Below, in pieces: positions 1 to 10,900 of a DNA stretch of 64,000 nucleotides (positions within the stretch are counted from its first letter, which is position 1; every line of letters begins with the position of its first letter). Origin of the DNA: Haematococcus lacustris (Eukaryota; Chlorophyta; Chlorophyceae; Chlamydomonadales; Haematococcaceae); the NCBI GenBank assembly GCA_030144725.1, contig JASKMD010000009.1:885466-949465 (forward strand), written 5' to 3'. A program made the translations under genes and the position numbers. The notes under the pieces are model-generated. The model was not told the DNA's origin and ran no database searches. It saw nothing but the letters and a program-made list of their open reading frames with translations.

Positions 1-1384
1 GATCACAACTGCATATTTGGTGCAATTCCTCCAGTCGTGGAGCGCACTTGTTGCTTAGCCGAAGGGGACTGGGGAGGATGCTTAGGGGGCGATGAAGGGG
101 TAAGGGGTGGCCATCTACGAAGCCTCGAACGAATGAGCGGCCGCGACCCCAACATGACAAGCGGTGGCGTACCGGGATCCGTGAACCTCCTCATCAACCC
201 TAGCCTCATACAATCATCCAGGGCTGCTGGTTGCGGCGCGTGGGCAAGGGCTCTCGCACCTACGGTCAGATGCTGATATGGCACGGCCGAGCTGGCGTCC
301 TGAACGGACGTCGATTCAGCATTCACAGTTGGCGCTGCGACAGCAGCTGGTACGGACAATCCAGGGCGCAAGTTGCGAGAGCCAGGGTAAGCGACACCCC
401 CGAATCCACGGATCCGAAGAGTCCGGGGCTGCACGGTGGCCCAGCTGCAAGCAGAGGTGCCCCGAATTGCTGAATGTTCGACACTTAGGTGGGCGCTGCA
501 ATATCTCGGGTCGGATTCACCTTGGGCTGAGCAGTCTTCGATCAGTGCTGCTTGTGCGGAGGGCTCCGCAATGAGCGCTGGAGCTGATTAGTAGTGCGAC
601 CATTCTTGGATCGCGACTAGGCCAATCTTGAGGAGCAACGACTTCGACTGAACCTGCTATGCAAGGCAGACTAAGAGTATCCGTGACGGGAGTTGCACTT
701 TTTACGACGGGAGGTAATTTGTAATCCATGGTAAGGAATCAACTCGTACAACCAAACAAGTCCCCCTGCCTCTTACCGCATTGAGCCATTGTGCGTACAT
801 GTGCCTCGTGCTCAAGATGTATGAGGCGACCTGGGTCCCCAGCTTGTCGGCTGGTGCTTTGGCCAAAGTTTGGGGGGAGGAGGGGCTTGTCAGGGGCAGG
901 AGTTTGGGGATGAGAGGTGCTGGCTGGCCTACCTGCCATGGTGTTGCACTGCATGGCACCACATCAGGCACCATAGCGGCTGGACTTACCGCAGGCTCAA
1001 GGCTGCATGCGGCAGCTGCTGGTTCACTATCCTTCTGTGTCTGAATTTAGAGTGCAGCTTACATGAGTGGGGGGCGCGCACCAACGAGGTGACCATGGCG
1101 ATGTGAGGTTCGCCCACCACCAACAGCTGGTCAAGCGGGTGAGGGCAGTGCTGGGCAGTGTGTAGTCGGCAGTGATCAGTGTGAAGAAGCCCACAAGGTG
1201 CATATGTAAAAGAGTGTGACCTTTTGAGCAGCACACATGAAACGGGGCATCTAGGTGACCAAATGGTGGAGCTGGCAGGTCAGTTGGAGCGCTCAACAGT
1301 GAGTCGTTGTTGCAGTTAGGCCACAAGCACACAAGCCGCGAGCCTGCTATGGCTGCTAGGGACACAATTTTCACGGGAAACCCA
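1..1384. other. No gene recognised (left edge)
   Basis: I see no exon series, conserved protein or RNA gene here. The short open frames on both strands overlap each other and lack recognisable motifs. The last bases (about 1355-1384) belong to a repeat that reappears near 2640-2670 and is fused directly to the Fanzor fragment that follows. Confidence 0.5.
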
Positions 1385-2028
1385 AGTTGCTTGAAAAGGT
1401 GGTGTGCAGGCCCAGGGGCCCAGACCAGCTGCGAGGCAGGGTGTTGCTAGTGGATGAGCACCGCACCAGCCGGGTCAGCTCAGCAGTGAACGGCCAGCAG
1501 CCGTGTGAGGAGGAGCTGGACAAACTCAGTGCCACAAGGCCTGCAGGCTGGAAGCCCCCAGCAGGGCAGGTAGAACCCCGCCTGGTGTGCCCAGCCTGGA
1601 GCCAGGAGCGTGGCCAGCCAGTGCGGGGCCTGGTGTGGTGCCCGGTAGTGGCCCCCCGCAAGCCCCCACAGCCCCCACGCAGCAGCCAGGCAGCCACACA
1701 GCCAGCAGCCTCAGAGCCAGGGCCCAGCACTCCCCCTCCAGCCAAGCGCAGCAAGCGCACCAAGGCTGAGCAGCCAGCTGAGCCCACCCAGCCTACCAAG
1801 GGCAAAGGCAAGGCCCAGGGCAAGGCCGCCAAAGCCAAGCCAGCACCACAGCCAGGCAGGTGGCTGGACAGGGACTGCAATGCGGCATTGAACATGCAGC
1901 GCAGTGGGGAGAGCAAGTGGCGCCCGCTGGAGCTGTGCTACTGGCCAGAGCAGGCAGCTGTGCCAGCCAAGGGCAAGGAGTACCCTGGCCTGGGCTACAA
2001 GCGGCTGCGAGACAAGCCTCACGAAGCC

Positions 2029-2061
<33 letters not shown>

Positions 2062-2079
2062 CCTGCTGAGGCACAGTAA
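1385..2079 (+). pseudogene. Fanzor (eukaryotic TnpB-like nuclease) C-terminal fragment, copy 1
   Basis: This is a 230-codon open frame holding the C-terminal third of a Fanzor-type RNA-guided DNA endonuclease. Near the start is [11 protein letters not shown], matching the RuvC-II glutamate region (DEfrTS) of TnpB/Fanzor proteins. After a Pro/Lys-rich linker comes [16 protein letters not shown], matching the RuvC-III (w.RD.NAAlNi) motif with its catalytic Asp. The tail is WRPLELCYWPEQ and then a CAG-encoded polyglutamine run before TAA. The N-terminus and the RuvC-I Asp are absent: the sequence upstream of 1385 is an unrelated repeat, so this is a truncated copy. It is near-identical over its length to copy 3 at 17202-17872. 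Downstream homology to the element 3' noncoding region continues, diverging, to about 2241. The family assignment rests on two motifs read by eye, but both are characteristic and in the right order. Confidence 0.78.
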
Positions 2080-4374
2080 TGTGTGCCCCCTTTGTTGAGC
2101 TTGTCTAACCTGACAATTAGTGCATGTTTTGTCATGCCAACTCTACATCATAGCCCTCGGGTCAGGCAATAGTGTAGGTGGTAGGCGGCTCATGTGCCAT
2201 GTGCACTGGGGTTACTCCACACAGCCCAATAACACTGTTTGAGTCGGATCAGTTAGTGGCTGATAGTGGCTGCTAGTGGCTGCTAGTAGGTACTTCTGAT
2301 CCGGCTCAAATGGAGGCCTTAGTGAGGGACAAGAGGGCTGCTAGGGACACAATGGGACTGGGAATGGGACACAATGGGTGTGCATGCAGGCAACAGCCTA
2401 GTACCAGTTCATGCCCAGGACACCTTGCAAAGCTGCCAATTTCGGGTCTGGTTGGCTGCTGGGCGATGCCAAGCAGCGTAACGGCTGACAGTTGGTAGCA
2501 TCATTTCGGTTTTGCTGCTTGTGCTGAAGTGCAACACTAGCAACCAACACGGGCACAGGCTGCTTGTGCATCGGTGATTTTACAAGTGCTTGAAGATGAG
2601 CATGCTGCCGGCTGTGTGACCCATGGTTATAAAGGAGGGATTTTTCACGGGACCCCAAGTTGCTTGAAAAGGCCATCCGGCTCAAATGGAGGCCCTGGTG
2701 AGGGACAAGAGGGCTGCTTGTGCATCGTAGTCTTATGGAACACCACACCTCGTCCACAGCGGTAACTAGTCTCGGACAACTCATTACACACACCAGGATG
2801 AACACACACAGCGCACCCTCCACACAACCCCACAATGACACTCCCTACTCTCCTATGGCTTGCATGCACATCAAGCCACCGCAAGGCTACCAATGAGTAG
2901 AGGTGCAGTGAAGTTGCAGGCTTGTCCATGCACCGCAACCAGCCCGTACAAAACGCCGTATATAAGAACATACCCTGCCCATATGCCTGTCACATGCACG
3001 CACCCCGTGGCACCTGCCCTGTTGGCATGTCTGCCTTGTTGGACCCTAGGAGGCAGGTGAGACAAGCAAGGGTGAAGAGGCCAGCACGACAAGCAGGCAG
3101 CGACCATCTGATCAATGCAAGCCACTTATCAAACAATGATGTGATGCACGGCCAATGCAATGCACGGTATGTAATTCCACAAAATGACTGAATACTGCCA
3201 CCGTGAACAGTGTAGGCACTAGATCCTATCCTACTGACCTTACCTTGTCACATGCCAGCTGCTGGGCTGTTTATGTACCTGTGGTTTTGGGCCTGCTTGA
3301 GCACATGCATGCATAGATGTCTGGGAGGTGTGCTCACAGCAGCACACCCTAACTCATAGTGGCAAGGGCCAGCCCCACAGCTTTCCCAAGCATGACCCTT
3401 GAAAAGGGTGACCTCCCAGAGTCTGGGTCACACCATGCATTTAGCATGCGTGTACCCCGTCCACTTAACTAACACTCTGCCATGTTGCAGCCTGTGCACT
3501 GATAGAAATGCACCGAAGACGTCTCACTAGACTGCGAGCCGCTGGAGTCTGTCAAGCTGAGGCTCTGTAGTAACATCAGCTCAGGAGATGCCTCTGACAC
3601 TGCTGCTCTATGTAGAAAGGTGCGTAGTGGCATGGGAGAGGGCACCCTGTTCTCCACATTGCATGCCTGGAGATGCAAATTGGCGAGGGGGCCCTGTGTG
3701 CACATGCACACAAGCGAGGAGGCTTGTGATAGAGCTCACTCAGGAAGGAGTTTGGCAGTGAACTTGTACCTTTAAGCGTTGGGATGGTGGGACAAACGAG
3801 TCCCGGAACAATTCACCGCCTAAAGAATTGTGCTGCTTGTAGTCTTTTGAAGTAGGAGGCGTGTTAAGGTCATGTAGCAGGCTACGCCGAAGCGCTTTGG
3901 TCTGCAGAGGCGCAACGCACGCTCGTCAACGCACGGTCAATGCTCCGCTGCTGCGCTGCTACCTTTGTGACGCCTCGCGGTGCGAGTGCTGGAGCTGGAG
4001 ACAGGGCTGCAGACAAGCGTTTTGTCATTTTCAACACGAGTGCGGTTATGCACATCGAGGGTGTATCACATGGTCACTTCTCTCATATCTTCACGCCTTC
4101 CCCATAGATGTCCCAAGATACCTGGTGCCACCTGTGCTCAGGATGACACGAAAACTGCAGCACTAGCCTGGTTACATACCAACACTGTCAGTGCTGCTCC
4201 ACATGTCTGTTGACACCTGCATTGCAATGAGCATGCTGCTTGCTGCTTGTTCTTGTGCTCTTTTGCATACTGGCAGGTACTTGTGCAGCTCCGGAAACAA
4301 ATGCTATTTCAATCACCCTCTTGCATTTCGTCGTAACCCGGGAACTCCTTGCGGCTGCAGTAGCCGCTAAGAGC
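2080..4374. other. Intergenic region with fragments of dispersed repeats
   Basis: 2080-2241 is a diverged 3' noncoding end of the Fanzor element. A roughly 45-bp motif (TCCGGCTCAAATGGAGGCC and what follows) occurs at about 2299-2343 and again at 2680-2722. The second copy is preceded by the sequence that is fused to the Fanzor fragment at 1360-1384, so parts of one element are scattered here. I see no supported coding exon from 2750 to 4374. The last few hundred bases should hold the promoter and 5' leader of RPB6, but no TATA box stands out. Confidence 0.5.
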
Positions 4375-5692
4375 ATGGCAGACGAGGACGGCGGCTACGA
4401 GGAGTGGGTCATTGCCCTGCATTGCGATGTGGGCTCGAGCTGTTTGCATAACGGCATGGTATACCGACCTGTTGCTGCAGAGGCGGGTTCGGTGACGAAG
4501 CTTTCGGCGAGGATGCTGAGGTACGGGGGGGGCTCCTCCGTCAGCTTGCAGCACCTGTTCTTCGCCTCACCCGCATGGCATGTGACCACTGTCTTCCATC
4601 CACCACCAGGGATACGCGGACGAGTTCGGTGACGAGCAGCAGGGGGAGGGGGAAGGTGTAGACGTATTGGAAGAGGGTGCCCAGGCAGGAGCCCAGGGCG
4701 ACAGGCCTCGCATCACCACCCGCTACATGACCAAGTATGAGCGCGCCAGGGTGCTGGGCACTCGAGCGCTACAAATAAGGTCTGGCGCCAGTTTTGAGCA
4801 GTGTGAAGACCACCTCAGAAACAGGAGGTTGTATGTGAGCCAGGCCTGAGCTACCTTGCTGTACGCTGTGCAGCATGAACGCCCCTGTGATGGTCGCACT
4901 GGACGGGGAGTCTGACCCCTTGGAGGTGAGGGGGACCCACAGTGCCAGGGCTGCTGCTGGGGGGTTGTGCTGCAGGCCAGCCCCTGGGGCAGAGGCAGTG
5001 GCTGGGGGCCCTGTTGCCGTCTGCCGCTGCGAGCGTGCAACAGCCGGGTGAAGGTGGATTTGGCGCCAGCAGGTTTGAGTGGCTGGGGGGAGCCTCACTA
5101 GGGGGAAGTGGCTGGGGTGGATTAGCGTGTGTTGAAGGGAGGGGTGGGAGGGGTGCAGCAGGCGATGGTAGGTAGGCAGCTGCAGGCAAAGTGGTGCAGG
5201 CAGGGCAGGGCAGGGTAGGGCAGTCCCTGTGGCAAAGGTAGTGGCTGGGGGCCATGTTGCCTCCTGGCCCTGGCTGACAGCAACAGCTGGGTGTAGCGCA
5301 TAGGCTGCAGCCTGGGGCTGACCCTGACCCGAGTGCAGCAGTCCTCCAATGCACATCCTGGCACTGCCTCTCATGTACGCTGCTGGCGCTCTCATGTGTG
5401 CCCTGCCCTGCAGATCGCAATGAAGGAGTTGAGAGAAAAGAAGATTCCCTTCACTATTCGCAGATACCTACCAGACGGCAGGTGGGTGGCAGGTGCATGG
5501 CTAGCCACATGCGTCGTGTTGTGAATGTTGCATTGTGCTGCATGTTGACCTTGAGTGCACCCCCTCACGTCCACCAAGGCCATAGTCATATCTGAAGCAT
5601 AAGCAAAGTATAGGGTCAGTTGATCCTTCGCAGCAATGTGTGGCTGCAGCTATGAGGATTGGCGGGTGGACGAGCTCATCATCCCCGAGTAG
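4375..5692 (+). CDS. RPB6: RNA polymerases I/II/III shared subunit RPB6 (RPABC2), five exons
   Basis: RPB6 is the small omega-like subunit shared by the three nuclear RNA polymerases; it clamps the largest subunit and supports assembly. Exons: 4375-4407, 4610-4779, 4874-4925, 5414-5481, 5650-5692 (TAG), giving 366 nt and about 121 residues, a usual RPB6 length. The frame is kept across every junction. The conserved core is unmistakable: [61 protein letters not shown] and [13 protein letters not shown]. The N-terminus is short and acidic ([10 protein letters not shown]..., [14 protein letters not shown]), as in the family. Introns 2-5 have clear AG acceptors; donors are GTGAGG, GTGGGT and similar. 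The first donor is least certain: GT at 4408 keeps the frame, whereas the better-looking GTGGGT at 4404 does not. This is a complete, apparently functional housekeeping gene. Confidence 0.95.
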
Positions 5693-6529
5693 CTCTCAGC
5701 TGCTCCCATGGTGGAAATTGACCAGCTGCATGGCTTACACTAAGCTAGCTCGGGCCTCATCAGCTGCCAGGCCAACCTCGGGTGTAGGGGCAAGCTCAGC
5801 AGCGTTTGCCGGCGTGCGGGCCACTGCCGAGCCATGAAGGACCTAAGGCTGGCCCTGACCTTGACCCTGACCCTAGCTCCAGCCCCTGACCCTGGCCCTG
5901 GTCCTGGTCCTGGTGATGGGCCTTAATGAAGGGTAGAGCCCAGGCTGGCGTGTCTGCCATGTCGACCTGACCTCCCAACACCAACGCCACTACCCTTACA
6001 GCAGGCTGACTTGTGCCTCAGGAGTCCTGGCCAGGACAGGTGTTGCAGGCAGGCTCCAGCGCCTAGCCAGCAGTGCCTGCGTTGATGCTGGCCCTGAGGG
6101 GGCCCTGAGAGGACCTGAGGGGGTGCATGCGGCTGCAGGGGTGCAGTACTTGGCTGTCGTAGCTCGGCACAAGAGGGTTGCTAGGGTCACAACATCCTGC
6201 TACCATACTGCCATGATGTTGTGGGTGCCGCAACTCTTTGACATGAAGTCACGTGATCAGGCCAGTCACAACTGTCAGGGGACACGTGGTTTTGACAGTC
6301 ACATCATTTGTTGGTTCACATATCGAGTCCTGGTGGAAGACCAGGCTCGACCTGGGTAGCTGACTCACCCGTATCCTCACTGTTATCCTCTCCCCCCACC
6401 AGGCACTAGACCCCTTAAGTACCAGTAGCCAGCTTTGACTCGAGCCTGCCACCATGCTGCCATGGTGTTGTTAGGGTGAGTGGTACGAGGAAAGTGCCAG
6501 CTGTGGCCTGTGCTGTATGTGTCCGTGCT
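5693..6529. other. Intergenic region downstream of RPB6
   Basis: Contains a degenerate repeat of CCTGAC/CCCTGGC-type units (about 5845-5915) and no coding exon that I can support. At 6165-6200 there is a weak match to the repeat seen near 2320. The Fanzor-derived element begins at the right edge. Confidence 0.5.
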
Positions 6530-6991
6530 GTGCTGTGCCCTTTGAAAGTGCCCTTTGGAGGCTTGCCCTTTGGAGGTGCGAGAGTGAGTGACATCGCCTC
6601 CTGGGTATAAGTAGAGCTCAGCAGGTGTGAGCTGATATGAGCCTAGTGGCGCAATGCCTCCGAGGAAGCGCCCCAGTAGCGCGGAGAAAGAGCCGCATCC
6701 GATTGAAAGCCCGCGAAAACAAGGTTCGTCGTAGTCGTGGTGTGGTCCGCTGCAACTGTGCAGTCCGATGAGCTCCGCGCTGCTCACATCGCGACTGTTC
6801 ATGCCAGCGCAGGTCCTCGCACCCCTCCAGGCAAACAACGCGAGGAGCGAAGGGCTGAATGGAAGACCATGTATAGGCCATGTGCATGCCATGCGATGGG
6901 AACTCCACACAGAAAAGACACTGTGTTGTAGTGGTCCACAATTAGTGTGTTCGACTGCAATGAAGGCTCAAGGTTGAGGGCCAAGGTGCTG
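6530..6991 (+). mobile_element. Fanzor-element deletion derivative, copy 2
   Basis: This copy joins the 5' end of the Fanzor element directly to its 3' end. The 5' part has the GTGCCCTTTG-type short repeats, a TATAAG box at 6606-6611, an ATG at 6654, and exon 1 reading [19 protein letters not shown] (a basic, NLS-like start) up to AAACAAG followed by GT. Exon 2 follows (acceptor near 6812; residues GPRTPP..., REERRAEWK). From about 6865 the sequence switches to the 3' noncoding end, which finishes in the shared AGGTGCTG at 6991. All of the nuclease core is deleted. It matches copy 3 (16710-18114) on both sides of the deletion. It lies between RPB6 and the NEK kinase. Confidence 0.75.
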
Positions 6992-7056
6992 CCATGGTAT
7001 TGTGCGCTCGCAGCTCTCTGGTGTGATGTGGCTTACACCGCTTAAGCCGTCAGCCG

Positions 7057-7335
7057 TTAGGCTGCTAGGCCGCCCTCCCCCTCAAGGGGTTCGGGACTTT
7101 CTGAAACGCACTTCATAGCAAGGTGCACAAACAAAGGTGCACATGGGCTCAACATGAAGTCATGCAAGTTCTCATTGTTGTTCTGTAAAGTCAAGGCAAA
7201 CTCCGGCTGCTCCCTGATGGAACTCGTGGCAGTGCACTCAAAGATGAAATGCATGGCGTCATCCACTACCCCCTCTGTGCATCTGGTGCATGTGCGATCA
7301 ATGAAAGTTACCCCCTCAAACCGAGCCTTCTCCAC
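7057..7335 (-). pseudogene. LINE C-terminal zinc-knuckle fragment (zf-RVT-like)
   Basis: A 92-codon frame reading from the - strand contains CTRCTEGVVDDAMHFIFEC, a C-x2-C...H-x4-C arrangement typical of the zinc-binding tail after the reverse transcriptase of L1-type non-LTR retrotransposons. No reverse transcriptase is attached, so it is an isolated relic. The frame ends in TAG within the Leu/Ala tail. It lies downstream of the NEK 3' end on the same strand, but I see no reason to join the two. Confidence 0.6.
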
Positions 7336-7918
7336 CCCCAGACCGCTGTTGCCTAACCTGAAGCCTCGCAGCTCTCTGACATGACATATTCTGACGTAAT
7401 CATTAGTTAGGGTTAGGATTAGGATTCTGACGTAATCATCAGTAAGTTAGTAATGACAGCACCTAGCTGTGACGTGACCTGGTAGGAGCATAGGATCGGC
7501 AGTGAGGAGGTCTAAGGGTACCGCAGCTTCCTTGCCGAACGCCCCATCCAGCCGCCAGCTCAGTTGATTGTGAAGAAGTGGCCGCGTGGTTGTGGCCGTT
7601 GTGTGTTTGCAGCCCCGCACAGGTGCCTCATTCATATTGAGTGACTCAGTCGGACGACAGAGAATGAATCCAGCCTCGTTTCCAATCATGCTTGTGCACA
7701 TCGGAAGCATGTGAAGTCTGTTTGATGCAGTCTACCCGCTTTACCGGGTGCGTCAGTAATGCTACCAAGGCGGCCACCACGACCGCCCAGGGACGCTGAT
7801 GACGGGGGCGCTGATCACATTCCGCGGGAAGCGCAGTAACCTCCCCACTTGATCAGTGGTAACGCGAATGCTGCTTCCACTATTTTTGCATCGTGTACGG
7901 CGCCGCGCCCTGCCGCGG
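7336..7918. other. Intergenic region downstream of the NEK stop
   Basis: The motif ATTCTGACGTAATCAT is present twice (about 7388 and 7426), separated by GGTTAGGATTAGG-type bases. Nothing else is recognised. The 3' untranslated region of the kinase gene must lie here, but I could not place a TGTAA polyadenylation signal with confidence. Confidence 0.4.
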
Positions 7919-10900
7919 TCACGCGCAGTTCAGGTTCTCTTCGCACACGATGAGCTGGTGGATGAGCTGCAAGTAGGGGAGCTTGTCTTGGCCCAGCACC
8001 GCCAAGAACTCGCGGCTGACCTCGGACTCGTCGTCCTCGAGCGATAGCGACTCCAGCCGCCGGTACACCCTGCGGCAGGGCAGCTGTTGTGATGCAGACG
8101 CAGAGGCCTGACGCAGCACCATACGGCGTTGAGGCCTGCACTGGGCTAGAAGCAGCAGTGCGGTGCAGAAGGATGTGCGATGCGACAGGGCATGGCAGCA
8201 CACGGAAGCATACCCAACCACGTCTAGGGTGGCTAGAGACCAACAGTAGGATGTTGAAGGTGTGTCCAAAGGTGTGAGAGCTGCTACCATGGTAGACTGG
8301 AGGGCCTGGCTCAGGCCATTCACTAGGTGCTGCCCAGGTTAGCCAGCTTGGCCTATCTAGCAAACGTCCCCGTGATGAAGGTGTGAAAGCTGCTGGCATG
8401 GATGCGCTGGAGGCCAGCAACTGTCCTCCCTGGCGGCCTCTAAGGGGCCCCCAGCCACCTTAACTCACGAGGGGTCCATCAACCCAGCTGGCGTTGCCTG
8501 CCCCTTGACTACCCCCCAGCTGCCCCTTCCTACGAACCCAACAGCTGTGACTACTGAGCACCCCCTCGGAGCAAGCAGGCGCTGGGCTCATGCTGACCTC
8601 CTGTAGGCCTGGCCTTCATGCAGGCATGGCATGGCCGCACATGCCACCCACTTGGATAATACCCACTTGAAAAAGACGGCACTGACTTCACATGCTGCTC
8701 CCACTGCCTCGTTGGGAAGAAAGGAAGGAAAGACGTAGCTCACAGAGGTGGGCATGCATTACGTGCTGAGGGCAGCCCACTGGGTCCCTTGTGATCTCAC
8801 ACCACCAGCGGTGTGACCATCAGCCTCGTTTGACATCCCAAGGCACTCACTTGAGGAAGGCTTGCGTGCCTAGCTTCTGGTCCAGGAACATGCGCAGCGC
8901 CTCCACCTTGTGCGCCAGCGAGTCGTTGGAGCGCACCCCCTCCAGCGGCACCTCCACCCCGTTGAGCATGAAGCGGCCAGCCAGGGCCTGTGGCAACACC
9001 ACACTGCGCTCTCCCTGCCGGGCACTGCATTCCGGATGTGCGACTCCATGACTCAGCGTGCTGCTGTAGGCTGCTGTAGGGGTGGGGGCGGATGCATTGC
9101 AAATTGAAGAGGAACAGGAGAAAGGCGAAGGAGATGGAAAGGATCCTGGTTCTGACAACACCCGCATAATGCCGGGTCAGTATACCATGGCTGCTGACAA
9201 CATGACAATAGTACACCAACTGTGCCACGTGTGCTGGGTTAGGTTGGCTTGCCATGCTGGCAGCCTCACTGATGAGTTAAGGCGTATGAAGAGGGAGAGA
9301 GAGGCCGGACGGAAAGGCTGGGCTGGAAAGGCTTGAGAAGCAAGGAAAGAAGAAGAGAGGCTAGGTGGGGCTGCAGCTGGGAAGCTGGTAGAATATTTGC
9401 GGAGCAAGTCGGATGAATGGTTGATGAACAACCAGGTGGCAAAATCTATAGGAAGGGGGCGGCAACTACATGGGGTGCCTGAGTCTGGCTGAGGGTGCTC
9501 TGGCAGGTCAGGGTCAGGGTCAGGGTCAGGGTCAGGGTCAGGGTCAGGGTCAGGGTCAGGGTCAGGGTCAGGGTCAGGGTCAGGGTCAGGGTCAGGGTCA
9601 GGGTCAGGGTTACGATAATCTCACGGAGCCCATGTCTGGCTCAGGGTGCTCTACCAGGTTTTTGACAGCATGGCCATTACAGCGCATTCTCTGCCAGCAC
9701 AGGCACCAACACCGGTACCACCTCTCATGCGCCTAAGGGCAGCAGAAGGCAGAACGAGGGAGCAGGAGCCAGCATACACTCTACGCTATTGCCAGTATGA
9801 GGCAGTGTGAAATAGCATCGGGCAGCGGGCCAACAGCGCGACTGGCGTGCAGCGTGGCTGACAGCCGTGTGAAGGCCCGTGCAGCAGCAGGGTCCTGGGC
9901 GGTGTGCAGGGTTGGTGTCAACAGTACAGCTGGGGTGCAGTAGGGGTTTGTTCCACACTGTTGCAGCAGCAGGGCACAGGGTTGAGGTGCGGGGCACAGC
10001 AACAGTGCGGCTGGCGCGCAGTGGCAGTAGGGCAAAGGTGGGGGCACGCACTGCGGCGGTCTGGTCGTCATCCTCGCTGAGCTCCCCATCGGGTGAGCCG
10101 GCCTCTGCAGCCTCGCCGCCGTCGATGAGGATGTCCTGTCCAGCAGCACAACAGCCTGGCACACAGTGTTGCTAGGCACACAGCAAAGGCAGCCAGCGAT
10201 CTGGCAGCCTGGCAGTGGGCCCGCTGGACAGCTAGGTCGCCAGCACTGCTGCGATGGGGAGGTCAGGGAGTCTGGGCATCAGGGCCCCCGACAGCACCTG
10301 GCCTGACACACCTGGCTGGCTGGCAGGGTGGGGGCCTGGGCTTTCCCACTGACCTCAGCACCAGGCTGCACCCCATCCCCCTTTGCATTGGTGGTGTGGC
10401 TGGGTTTCTTGGGTAGGGGTGCACACTGGATCCTGAGCTCTCCTAGGGAGGGTCGAGTGGGGTAGGCTGCTGGGCTGTGGCTGCTGAGGTGGGGGACCTG
10501 AGTGCCTGGAAGCCGGGGTCAGGGTGCTGCCTACAGCAACCACACGGTGCTGCCTACAGCAACTCAGGAGGGCCTCGTCTGGGCATCAGGGCGGCCTCGA
10601 CAGCACCCGGCCTGGTGCACCTGGCTGGCTGGCAGGGTGGGGAGCCTTTGACCTGGCAGGGTCCTGGCAGGGTGGGGGGCCTTTCACCCCTTTGAACTGG
10701 TGGTGTGGCTGATGTCTTGGTAGGCTGCGGTATAGGCTGTGCTAGGTAAGGGGTGGTGGGTTAGGTCCCTGCTCCTGAGAGGAAAGGGGTAGGGGTGGCC
10801 CCTGTTTCTGAGCATGCCTAGGTAGGGTGGTGTGGGCTGCTGGGGGTGGGGTGGGCTGGGCTGGCCCCTATCCTAGCGTGGCTGCGTCAGGAGAGGGGTA

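Noticed and set aside
1371..2074. Antisense Leu/Ala-rich frames over the Fanzor fragment
   Set aside because: Shadow frames: the + frame carries the RuvC motifs and its CAG tail gives poly-Leu or poly-Ala in antisense.
1385..2079. Bacterial IS200/IS605 TnpB contamination
   Set aside because: Relatives of the same family contain GT-AG introns, lie in host introns and carry polyGln tails, so the element is eukaryotic.
9504..9610. Interstitial telomere
   Set aside because: The unit is TCAGGG, not a known algal telomere repeat, and it lies in an intron beside other hexamer arrays.
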